In this document: positions 49,665-56,774 of the stretch, one piece after another
Layout: each line of letters begins with the position of its first letter
Position numbering within the stretch: position 1 is the stretch's first letter
Assembly (NCBI GenBank): GCA_964561105.1
Contig: CAZLOH010000026.1
Span: 9,724-73,723, forward strand
Source: JADLHS01 sp964561105
GTDB taxonomy: Bacteria; Verrucomicrobiota; Verrucomicrobiia; Limisphaerales; JADLHS01
DNA: 64,000 nucleotides
Direction: 5' to 3'
Notes under the pieces: model-generated
Seen by the model: only the letters and a program-made list of their open reading frames with translations
Told to the model about the DNA's origin: nothing
Database searches by the model: none
Made by a program: the position numbers and the translations under genes

Positions 49665-50531
49665 TTATTTTCCCGCCTTGGGCGATGCAGCCACCATCTT
49701 TGCGCGCAACTCATCAATCCGCTCCTGCAGCGCGGCGGGACTGGGCGAAGCCGTCTTGGCCAGTTCCAGCAACTCCAGCGCGCGCGGATAGTTGCCCGCC
49801 CCCTCTTCCACTTGCGCCAGGTTCACCGAGATTTCATCCAGCAAGAGAAGATTGGGCTTCTGCTTCCCATCTTCCAGTTTATGCCATTTCTTGAGGGCCA
49901 CATTCCACACATTCAGCGCGCGATCATTGTCGTGCAGGTTCCTTTGGTAGATTTTCCCGAGGGCAAACAAAATCTCGTAGCTGTCGGGATTGTAGCGCAA
50001 TCCCTCGCGCAGGAATTCCTCCGCCTCTTTTTCCTTGCCCAAACCGACCAGCCAGTAGGCCGTGACGGTGTAAGTCTCCACCCGTTCGGGATCGAGTTCG
50101 GCGGACAGCTTCAACCACGGCAATATCTCCCGCGCCTGGCCCTGCCCGAGGTGCGTATGCTTTGTAACCCGGAAATGCCGGCCAAACCGCTCGACCCAAT
50201 CCCGGGGTTGCCCGAGAAAACTCATTTCCTTTTCGTGCTCGTCTTCCCCGTGCTCCGCGTGTTCGTCATGCCTGGTGGCCATCGGGCTTTCCTTGGGCGG
50301 CGTGCGCTGGTCAAAAATGGACGGATAATAGCCGCGATGAAACGATACGTCCGCCTGCACGAAGAAGTGATTGGCGAACATGCGCCGGCCATCGCCGAAC
50401 AAGAGCTTCAGCACGTTGCCGGATTTGGCGCGGTCACTCCACGACGGCGTCCGGGGCTGAATGGTCGTCGCCAGGGAGAAACAGACCACCAGCAACAACC
50501 CGAGCACAAGGTAAGGTGAAGCGCGCTTCAT
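49665..50531 (-). CDS. TPR-repeat membrane protein of an ABC-transporter operon
   Basis: 288 residues with one N-terminal membrane helix (YLVLGLLLVVCFSLATTI). The region 60-150 has a His/Glu-rich stretch (RHDEHAEHGEDEHEKE) that could bind metal. From about 150 there are tetratricopeptide-like helices (KEKEAEEFLREGLRYNPDSY, DRALNVWNVALKKW, NYPRALELLELAKTASP). Its ATG lies 5 bp after the permease stop, so it is the third gene of the ABC operon and probably part of the same machine. Confidence 0.78.
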   Translation of the reverse strand: MKRASPYLVLGLLLVVCFSLATTIQPRTPSWSDRAKSGNVLKLLFGDGRRMFANHFFVQADVSFHRGYYPSIFDQRTPPKESPMATRHDEHAEHGEDEHEKEMSFLGQPRDWVERFGRHFRVTKHTHLGQGQAREILPWLKLSAELDPERVETYTVTAYWLVGLGKEKEAEEFLREGLRYNPDSYEILFALGKIYQRNLHDNDRALNVWNVALKKWHKLEDGKQKPNLLLLDEISVNLAQVEEGAGNYPRALELLELAKTASPSPAALQERIDELRAKMVAASPKAGK

Positions 50532-50535
50532 GGCC

Positions 50536-51444
50536 TCACAACGTCAGGGTTTTTCGCCGGAAGACCAGCCAGGCCAGAAAGAGGAACAACGCCACGTAGG
50601 CGGCGGCATAGAGCGAGGCCAGCCCGCAATCCACCACGGCAATCGGCGGATGGTCGTAGATGATCCGGTCGCGAATGTCGAACCACTCCAGATGGGGAAT
50701 CAGAAAATAGCCCGTGTAGATGATGGCCTGCATCGGCTCGGGCTGCTGCAAGGCCACCTGGTTGAGGTGCTCGCCCAGCAACAGAATCCCCACGACTCCG
50801 ATAAAGCTGATGGTCGCGCTCACCGATGGCGCGGAGAAAACCACCGAACCGAGCAGCACCATCGCCGTCACCACGCCCAGCATCATCCAGTGCAACCAGA
50901 ACGCCTGCACGTAATTCGTGATGACCCAGTGGTGCTCGGTGTCTTCGTGTTCGTCGTGGTCTTCGTGATGCTCGTCCGCGGCGGCCGCTTGGGCCGGGGT
51001 GGCGGTGACACCGGTGGCTGTGGCCGAGGCCGCCGCCGTTGTTGTCGCCGGCGCATCGTCATGTCCACGTGACTCGCTGACCACGCCGAAGAACAAATAA
51101 AACACCAGCAACGCCACGCCGCACGCCAGCCAGCAGCCGACAAATTTCCCCAGGAGGACCTGGCCGCGCGTCACCGGTTTGGCCAGCAAGGGAAAGATCG
51201 TGCGGTTCTCGCGTTCGGCCGGTATTTGTCGCGCCGCCGTGCCAATCGCGATTACCAGCGACGAAACCCAAATTAGCAGCAGGCAGATTTCCTTGATGTA
51301 ACGGACGATCTTCGGCTCGTTGAAAAAATTCACCGTGCCGAGCAGCAGCGTGATCAGCGCCGTGAGCACAAAGAGCACATAGAAATCCTTCCGCCGATAC
51401 AGCTCCTTCACCACGATTCCGCCAATGGCCCAGACCGTCTTCAT
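50536..51444 (-). CDS. ABC-2 type transporter permease
   Basis: 302 residues from the ATG at 51444, overlapping the ATPase stop by ATGA. Membrane segments at the start (FYVLFVLTALITLLLGTVNF, CLLLIWVSSLVIAIGTAA), the family phrase ERENRTIFPLLAKPVTRGQ and helices later on fit ABC-2 permeases. A ~45-residue Ala/Thr linker and His/Asp/Glu-rich loop (HHEDHDEHEDTEHH) interrupts it, similar in composition to the loop in the next gene; both may bind metal. Confidence 0.87.
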   Translation of the reverse strand: MKTVWAIGGIVVKELYRRKDFYVLFVLTALITLLLGTVNFFNEPKIVRYIKEICLLLIWVSSLVIAIGTAARQIPAERENRTIFPLLAKPVTRGQVLLGKFVGCWLACGVALLVFYLFFGVVSESRGHDDAPATTTAAASATATGVTATPAQAAAADEHHEDHDEHEDTEHHWVITNYVQAFWLHWMMLGVVTAMVLLGSVVFSAPSVSATISFIGVVGILLLGEHLNQVALQQPEPMQAIIYTGYFLIPHLEWFDIRDRIIYDHPPIAVVDCGLASLYAAAYVALFLFLAWLVFRRKTLTL

Positions 51445-52196
51445 GCTGCTCCTTGCGGTTGATACCCGATGAGCTTGAGAAACAAGTTCTCCAGGTCGCA
51501 TTGATATTGGGCCACCAGCTCGGTCACCTTGCCCACGGCCTTGAGTTCACCCAGACATATAATCGCCACCCGGTCGCAAATCGTTTCCGCCTCTCCGAGT
51601 TCGTGCGAGGAAAAGAACACCGTCTTGCCCTCGTTCTTCAGGCGTTGAATGATCTCGCGCACCTTCATGCGCCCCAGGGGATCCAGACCGCTCGTCGGCT
51701 CGTCCAGGATCAGCAAGTCCGGATTGTTGATCAGCGCCTGCGCCAGGCCGACGCGCTGTTGCATGCCTTTGGAGTAAGTCTTGATGGGCCGACGCCGCGC
51801 GTGTTCCAGCTCCACCAGCTTCATCAACTGGTCAATCCGCCGCTCCGTCTCCTCGCGCGGAATGTCGAAGATGCGCGCGTAAAAGCGCAACAACTCCTCC
51901 GCCGTGAGAAACTTGTAGTAGTAGGTCAGCTCCGGCAGATAGCCGATGCGTTGCCGCGCGATCGGCTCCCGCACATCCACGTCGAACAACTTCGCCTGGC
52001 CACTGGTGGCGTTGACGAAACCCAGGAGCACGTTCATGGTCGTGGTTTTGCCCGCCCCGTTCGGGCCGAGAAAGCCGAACACCTCGCCCGCGCCGACCTC
52101 CAGATCGAGACCGTTCAGAGCGACCTTCACCCCGGCGCTTGATTCACGGCTCGGGAATTCCACCCGCAGCTTTTCCGTTTTCAGTATCGCTTCCAT
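51441..52196 (-). CDS. ABC transporter ATP-binding protein
   Basis: 251 residues. Walker A is LGPNGAGKTTT, the Q-loop region follows, the signature is YSKGMQQRVGLAQAL and Walker B is LLILDEPTSGLDPLGR; the switch histidine is in FFSSHELGEAE. It is of the ABC-2 exporter type and begins the operon ATPase / permease / TPR protein. The cargo is not evident. Confidence 0.95.
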   Translation of the reverse strand: MEAILKTEKLRVEFPSRESSAGVKVALNGLDLEVGAGEVFGFLGPNGAGKTTTMNVLLGFVNATSGQAKLFDVDVREPIARQRIGYLPELTYYYKFLTAEELLRFYARIFDIPREETERRIDQLMKLVELEHARRRPIKTYSKGMQQRVGLAQALINNPDLLILDEPTSGLDPLGRMKVREIIQRLKNEGKTVFFSSHELGEAETICDRVAIICLGELKAVGKVTELVAQYQCDLENLFLKLIGYQPQGAA

Positions 52197-52484
52197 CTCT
52201 TCAGTGACAGTCCGCCCCGCTCATTCGCTCAAACCTTGCAAGTATCGAAATCATCCGCCCGGGTCAATGGTTGATTCACGCTGACCGCTGCGGGGGAAAA
52301 CAGTGCAACACGGGAATGCACAAGCGAACTTAACGCAAAATACCTGCCAACCGGATGCGCGCGCCGGATTCACCGTAGGACAGGCGTCGTGCCTGTCTCA
52401 ATCTTCAAAATGTCCAGCTCGGGCGGCTAGATTTAAGCCACAAGCAGTCGGCATCGGTGCAACTGTTTGTCTATTGTGGCGCCT

Positions 52485-53345
52485 TCACATTCCATGAATC
52501 GCCCGGTGAGGGCACCGGGCCTACGCGTTGTAGGCCGGGTCTCCCGACCCGGCGTCGGTTCATGGTTGCTCTGCGCGATTCGAGGTTCGTGGAAACTCTC
52601 CCTGAGCCGGAGCGCCGACCTCCGATCCGGCACGAACGCAACCGTCAACCGCGCCACGCCGGGTCGGAGACCGGNNNNNNNNNNNNNNNNNNNNNNNNNN
52701 NNNNNNNNNNNNNNNNNNNNNNNNNNNNNNNNNNNNNNNNNNNNNNNNNNNNNNNNNNNNNNNNNNNNNNNNNNCGCAACCGTCAACCGCGCCACGCCGG
52801 GTCGGAGACCGGCGCTCCATTTGCGGGACAGCGTTCCCACGCCCTCAACCTTGTGAAGCCTTCACATTTCATGAATCGCCCGGTGAGGGCACCGGGCCTA
52901 CACGTTGTAGGCCGGATCTCCCGACCCGGCGTCGGTTCATGGTTGCCCTGCGCGATTCGAGGATCGTAGAAACTCTTCCTCGACCGGAGCGCCGATCTCC
53001 GATCCGGCACGAACGCAACCGTCAACCGCGCCACGCCGGGTCGGAGACCGGCGCTCCATTTGCGGGTCCAGGTTCACACGCCCTCAACCTTGTGAAGCCT
53101 TCTCATTCCATGAATCGCCCGGTGAGGGCACCGGGCCTACAAGCTGTAGGCCGGGTCTCCCGGCCCGGCGTCGGTTCATGGTTGCTCTGCGCGATTCGAG
53201 GATCGTGGAAATTCCTCCTGGACCGGAGCGCCGATCTCCGATCCGGCACGAACGCAACCGTCAACCGCGCCACGCCGGGTCGGAGACCGGCGCTCCATTT
53301 GCGGGACCGGATTCCCACGCCCTCAACCTTGTGTCGCCTTCTCAT
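52485..53345. repeat. tandem repeat array, ~239-bp unit
   Basis: CGCAACCGTCAACCGCGCCA occurs at 52775, 53013 and 53252, and again before the gap near 52638. Each unit holds GGGTCGGAGACCGGCGCTCC, a CATGAATCGCCCGGTGAGGG block, TGTAGGCCGG(G/A)TCTCCCG(A/G)CC and GGCGTCGGTTCATGGTTGCT, so several short palindromes are nested in the unit. Neighbouring units differ at a few per cent of bases. No coding sequence is evident in 52197-53604. The scaffold gap falls inside the array. Confidence 0.8.
52675..52774. other. assembly gap (100 N)
   Basis: Exactly 100 N. Repeat sequence lies on both sides in the same phase relation, so the true number of repeat units here is unknown; 100 is probably a placeholder length. 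Confidence 0.97.
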
Positions 53346-53545
53346 TCCATATTTGCCGCGTGTTCGGCACGAAGTCGCAGCGCGACGGAGTCGCAACTCA
53401 AGGAGCGCGGCTGTGGTCGGAGACTCAGCCGCAGCATTGACGGTTACTCGGGCGTGCTGCGGCTGGTGCTGCGCACACAGCCGCGCGCCGGAAAAATCTT
53501 CGCCGAACGCAACGAAGTTCGGAGATACCACTGCGATGAAGAAAT

Positions 53546-53577
53546 AAAAAACGGCCCGGAGTGGGAAATCCGGGCCG
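53546..53577 (-). terminator. intrinsic terminator of pseudopilin gene 1
   Basis: On the minus strand CGGCCCGGA pairs with TCCGGGCCG around an 8-nt loop and is followed by six T. It lies 28 bp after the stop of the gene at 53605. Confidence 0.88.
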
Positions 53578-53604
53578 GCGCTGCAAACTCAGACAATTAC
53601 CCAA

Positions 53605-53994
53605 TCAGGGTAGGTTGTGTGCATTCGGACCCGTTGGCACGATCTTGCACAACGGCGCGGTATTGATCTGGCCGATCGTGTAGCTGCTGGCAAACGTCCC
53701 GGCGCTGCCGCTCGCCGGGCAGGAGATGCCGGCCGTGGACGCAGAGCGACCGAGAAAGGCCCCCACTTGCGCCTCGGACGGCGTGGCCGAGGTAGGCTGC
53801 TTGGTTTCCAGCGCCCATTCCTGTTTGGCCCCGTCAATCTGGCGCAGGTTGTTGATGCACGCGTTCGCTTGGGACACGGCGCGGGCCTTGACATAGTTGG
53901 GAACGGCGATCGAAGCCAATAGTCCGATGATGGCCACCACGATCATGATTTCCACGAGGGTGAACCCCCGCTGCCGGAGTCTGTGAGTCTTCAT
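53605..53994 (-). CDS. pseudopilin / type IV pilin-like protein 1
   Basis: 129 residues. A short basic leader (MKTHRLRQRG) ends at the prepilin peptidase site G/FTLVE, with Glu at +5, and the following helix IMIVVAIIGLLASIAVPNYV anchors the pilus core. The rest (ACINNLRQIDGAKQEWALET, then a Ser/Thr/Gly/Ala-rich globular part with two Cys) is short, as in the GspG-like proteins of this phylum. One of three paralogues in tandem; each has its own leader RNA and terminator. Confidence 0.92.
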   Translation of the reverse strand: MKTHRLRQRGFTLVEIMIVVAIIGLLASIAVPNYVKARAVSQANACINNLRQIDGAKQEWALETKQPTSATPSEAQVGAFLGRSASTAGISCPASGSAGTFASSYTIGQINTAPLCKIVPTGPNAHNLP

Positions 53995-54013
53995 ACTGTA
54001 TGCTTTCTTTGGC

Positions 54014-54088
54014 GCGGCGTGAACCCAGCAGCAGGCAGGATTATTTATGATTGCCAGGGTTGTTCACTTATTGCCTGCTGCAACCGCA
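54014..54088 (-). promoter_or_regulatory. structured 5' leader RNA with pseudoknot pairing, copy 1
   Basis: On the minus strand, in order: TGCGG (54088-54084), GCAGCAGGCA (54081-54072), GTGAAC (54067-54062), a 24-nt loop, TGCCTGCTGC (54037-54028) pairing with the second element, GTTCAC (54024-54019) pairing with the third, and GCCGC (54018-54014) pairing with the first. Elements two and three are interleaved with their partners, which is a pseudoknot enclosed by an outer stem. It ends 19 nt before the pilin ATG at 53994. Copies 2 and 3 keep the pairing with different bases. Confidence 0.75.
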
Positions 54089-54099
54089 AGTGACAAATA

Positions 54100-54115
54100 A
54101 GCAGACGCGGTGCCA
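54100..54115 (-). promoter_or_regulatory. sigma-54 promoter of pseudopilin gene 1
   Basis: Minus strand TGGCACCGCGTCTGCT: 14 of 16 matches to TGGCACRNNNNTTGCW, with -24 GG and -12 GC correctly spaced. The predicted start, near 54089-54090, is at the first base of the leader RNA. Pilin genes in other bacteria are commonly sigma-54 dependent. Confidence 0.72.
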
Positions 54116-54195
54116 CACCCTCACGACGGCTTGACTCCCAAAGCGTCACCATTGGCGCAAGCACGCACGCGTTGGGCGACGGGTCACGAAAATGC

Positions 54196-54223
54196 AAAAA
54201 GGCCCGAAGCAACGCTTCGGGCC
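54196..54223 (-). terminator. intrinsic terminator of pseudopilin gene 2
   Basis: On the minus strand GGCCCGAAGC pairs with GCTTCGGGCC around a 3-nt loop, followed by five T. It lies about 25 bp after the stop at 54248. Confidence 0.9.
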
Positions 54224-54247
54224 TTCGAGTTAGACTAGCTTTCCTGG

Positions 54248-54628
54248 TTATGGAAGTTTGTGGGTACTGGCCAAGATCCGACACGCAGGCGCCGTGCTAA
54301 CAGCATTGATCGTGTAGCTGCTGGAGAAGCTGGCAGCCGAGCCACCGGAGGGGCAAACTACTCCCGCCGTCGTACCAGCGCGACCAAGATAGTCGCCGAC
54401 ATTAGCCGAAGTCGGGACCGCCGAGCTCACTTGCTTGGTTTCCAGCGCCCATTGCTGTTTGGCACCATCAATCTGGCGCAGGTTGTTAATGCAGGCGTTC
54501 ATTTGCGAGGTCGTGCGGGCGCGCACGAAGTTGGGAATCGCGATCGCAGCGAGGAGGCCGATGATGGCCACCACGATCATGATTTCAACGAGGGTGAAGC
54601 CCGCCTTACGGGAGGTATTGATCTTCAT
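54248..54628 (-). CDS. pseudopilin / type IV pilin-like protein 2
   Basis: 126 residues from the ATG at 54628 (MKINTSRKAG/FTLVE). The anchor helix IMIVVAIIGLLAAIAIPNFV and the following ACINNLRQIDGAKQQWALET are almost identical to protein 1; the C-terminal half (VGDYLGRAGTTAGVVCPSGG ...) diverges but aligns without gaps of note, including the two Cys. It probably arose by duplication. Cleavage by a prepilin peptidase encoded elsewhere is expected. Confidence 0.92.
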   Translation of the reverse strand: MKINTSRKAGFTLVEIMIVVAIIGLLAAIAIPNFVRARTTSQMNACINNLRQIDGAKQQWALETKQVSSAVPTSANVGDYLGRAGTTAGVVCPSGGSAASFSSSYTINAVSTAPACRILASTHKLP

Positions 54629-54652
54629 ACTATTTTTTCCTTGTTTCTGTTG

Positions 54653-54727
54653 TTGCGGCGTGAGCACAGCGACAGGCGGGTTAGACAATTACGGTTGGTG
54701 CTCACTTATTGCCTGTCGCAACCGCAA
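54653..54727 (-). promoter_or_regulatory. structured 5' leader RNA with pseudoknot pairing, copy 2
   Basis: Minus strand order: TTGCGG (54727-54722), GCGACAGGC (54719-54711), GTGAGCAC (54705-54698), a 20-nt loop, GCCTGTCGC (54677-54669), GTGCTCAC (54667-54660), GCCGCAA (54659-54653). All three stems are perfect, and relative to copy 1 the second and third stems differ on both sides in compensating ways (GTGAAC/GTTCAC becomes GTGAGCAC/GTGCTCAC). The pilin ATG follows at 54628, with AAGGAAAAAA as likely ribosome binding site. Confidence 0.78.
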
Positions 54728-54736
54728 GCCATGTTT

Positions 54737-54752
54737 AGCAACGGCAATGCCA
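54737..54752 (-). promoter_or_regulatory. sigma-54 promoter of pseudopilin gene 2
   Basis: Minus strand TGGCATTGCCGTTGCT matches the consensus at 14 of 16 positions. The predicted start near 54726 coincides with the first base of leader copy 2 (54727), as for gene 1. Confidence 0.72.
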
Positions 54753-54799
54753 ACCCGCGCCGCCCAAAGGAATGGGAGCAAAAAATTCTCCGCCAATTT

Positions 54800-55280
54800 T
54801 GGTAGGGACGCGTTCCACCCGCGTCCCAAACTCCTTCTCACATCACAAGCTGGGGCCGCGGTGGAAGGCGTCCCTCCCAGATTCAAAGCTCAATGTGCGG
54901 GTCTTTGCTCAAGGAAATCACACCTCTGCCCTCTCCCTCGGGGAAAGGCGGGGCCATCCACGCCTTGAGGAAACTCCACGCGGGTCGCGCTCCAACAATC
55001 ATTCCAAGTAGCCGCCGACGTGAGGAGGCGGAAAAGACTGCGGCTCAACGGCGTCCGCCTCGTTCCCTCGGCGGCTACCAATGGAACATTCACAGGGCGG
55101 TGCGCACGGAGAAAATTTCCCGAACGCAGGTTCGCGCTCTCTGGGAGCGCCGGCGTCTCGCCGGCGGGTTCCTTCGTTGCCAGAGCCAACGAGCCGGCGA
55201 GACGCCGGCGCTCCCAAGTTCATGGGAAAGGCCAACTTCGCTCCAGTTCATTGCGCGAATCAGCCCACAAATAACCGCAA
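54800..55280. repeat. intergenic repeat cluster between pseudopilin genes 2 and 3
   Basis: No gene. It contains AGGGACGCGTTCCACCCGCG near 54803 and a variant near 54859, a CCCTCTCCCTCGGGGAAAGG block (54931), one full palindromic element of the GTAGCCGCCGACGTGAGGAG type (55008-55078) and two facing copies of the GGGAGCGCCGGCGTCTCGCC element (55142 and 55190). Confidence 0.7.
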
Positions 55281-55289
55281 AAGCCCAGT

Positions 55290-55316
55290 AAAAAGGCCCG
55301 GATTGAATCCGGGCCT
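55290..55316 (-). terminator. intrinsic terminator of pseudopilin gene 3
   Basis: On the minus strand AGGCCCGGAT pairs with ATCCGGGCCT around a 3-nt loop, followed by a short T run. It lies 26 bp after the stop at 55342. Confidence 0.88.
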
Positions 55317-55341
55317 GGAAACGGAGGGACAACGACGAGAC

Positions 55342-55722
55342 TTACGGCTGACCGGCACGACCCAAACGATGTCCGGGCAGGCCTTCCACCGCGTTCTCAC
55401 AGACGACCTGCTTGTCGATGGTGGGACCCACCACGTAGGGCGTATTGCCCGTCGGGCACACGGGCATCTCGTTGTTCCGCATGTATGCGGCCACATCGGT
55501 GGAGGTGATGTCCGCATCATCCTTGAGATTTTTTTCGAGCGCGAACTGCTGGATGGCCGCATCAATCTGCCGCAAATTGTTGATGCAAGCGTTTCCCTGC
55601 GCGGTCTTTCGGGCCTTCACGAAGTTGGGAATGGCAATGGCCGCCAGCAGGCCGATGATGGCCACCACGATCATGATCTCCACCAAGGTGAAGCCGTCCG
55701 GGCGATGTTGTTTGATTCTCAT
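55342..55722 (-). CDS. pseudopilin / type IV pilin-like protein 3
   Basis: 126 residues from the ATG at 55722 (MRIKQHRPDG/FTLVE). The anchor helix is the same as in protein 2. After ACINNLRQIDAAIQQFALEK the globular part differs most of the three (KDDADITSTDVAAYM, EMPVCPTGNTPYVVGPTID), with a pattern (CPTGNTPYVVG) close to that seen in many verrucomicrobial pseudopilins. It has its own leader RNA and terminator. Confidence 0.92.
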   Translation of the reverse strand: MRIKQHRPDGFTLVEIMIVVAIIGLLAAIAIPNFVKARKTAQGNACINNLRQIDAAIQQFALEKNLKDDADITSTDVAAYMRNNEMPVCPTGNTPYVVGPTIDKQVVCENAVEGLPGHRLGRAGQP

Positions 55723-55750
55723 AGTTTGACTGACCTTTCTTCTCTCTGGA

Positions 55751-55825
55751 GCGGCGTGAACCGGACCGGCGGACGGGTTATGATTAATGCAATACTGGTT
55801 CACTGATTGTCCGCCGGTGACCGCA
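55751..55825 (-). promoter_or_regulatory. structured 5' leader RNA with pseudoknot pairing, copy 3
   Basis: Minus strand order: TGCGG (55825-55821), ACCGGCGGAC (55818-55809), GTGAACC (55803-55797), a 22-nt loop, GTCCGCCGGT (55774-55765), GGTTCAC (55762-55756), GCCGC (55755-55751). The second stem shares almost no bases with copies 1 and 2 but is perfectly paired. The single-stranded AATCA between stems two and three matches AATAA in the others. No clear sigma-54 site lies upstream; a TAAAAT at 55832-55837 could be a -10 box. Confidence 0.75.
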
Positions 55826-56774
55826 TAGATAATTTTAGCGGCTTCTCGATTCAACACAACGGTCAATGCCCGGGGCGGCCAATGTTTCATTGCCTACGCG
55901 TTTCCGTAGTTTCCCCGGGGCTTGGCTCCGTAGTCCTGTCCTGTTTGTGGCACGACTGTCCAGCCGCCGGGTGGACATGGACAGTGCGTAGGACCGGCGT
56001 CGCGCCGGTCCTCAAACTTAAAAAATCGGTTCACAGACGATTTCGGCACGCCTCGTTCACGGAATGCAATGTTCAGACGCCCGCCCTCACCCTGACCCTC
56101 TTCCCCAGGAGAGGGAATCGCGAGCGAGTGCTTCACCAATCGGAACGCCCGTTGGAATACTGCCAGCGCGGCCTGTCACTCAAGGTGGAGGAGCACACTC
56201 GCCGCGCATGAATCTTTCCGCCGTAGCCGCCGAGGTAACGAGGCGGACGCTGTGGAGCAGCCGCCTTTTCCGCCTCCTCACGTCAGTGGCTACGGCTCCG
56301 GGTTCAAGGCGCGAAATTAGGCTCCCTGGCGATTTCAGCGGGTATAGTTTGGGGAATGGAATGGCGAAACATCCGCCCTCCTCAGTAACCCCGGGAGCGC
56401 CGGCGTCTCGCCGGCTCAACCGAGCCCGCGACGAAGGAACTCGCCGGCGGGACGCCAGCGCTCCCAGACCTCAAGCCCAGGTTCAAGGGTTCAGAGCGCG
56501 ATCTTGCGTTCGGAGCATTCTCACCCTGACCCTCTCCCCCAGGAGAGGGAACAGTGACCGCGCGCCTCAGCGATCGGAACATTTGTGGGAGTACCGTCAG
56601 CGCCACCTGTCGCTCAAGGCGGAGGAGCACATTCGCCTCACATGAATCTTCCCACCGTAGCCGCCGAGGTAACAAGGCGGACACCGTCGAGCAGCCGCCT
56701 TTTCCGCCTCCTCACGTCGTCGGCTACGACTCAGAGGTTCAAGGCGCGAAATCTGAAGCACCGCGGCACCCATC
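55826..56774. repeat. intergenic repeat cluster, no gene
   Basis: About 950 bp. Two copies of a composite of a CCCTGACCCTC(T/C)(T/C)CCCCAGG block (56091 and 56525), a CGGAAC...GGAGTAC(T/C)G(C/T)CAGCG block and the GTAGCCGCCGAGGTAACGAG palindromic element (56223-56293 and 56657-56727). Two GGGAGCGCCGGCGTCTCGCC-type copies lie at 56394 and 56445. Open frames here are repeat-driven. A third composite lies at 63.7-63.9 kb. Confidence 0.7.

Noticed and set aside
52485..53345. Possible CRISPR array
   Set aside because: The unit is ~239 bp with nearly identical sequence throughout; there are no short repeats with unique spacers and no cas genes.
53605..55825. The pilin leaders as simple transcription terminators of upstream genes
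   Set aside because: The pairing is interleaved, no T-run follows, and proper terminators are already present after each gene.
55826..55860. A sigma-54 promoter for pseudopilin gene 3
   Set aside because: A GC at the -12 position exists but the -24 GG is replaced by AA; too weak to call.
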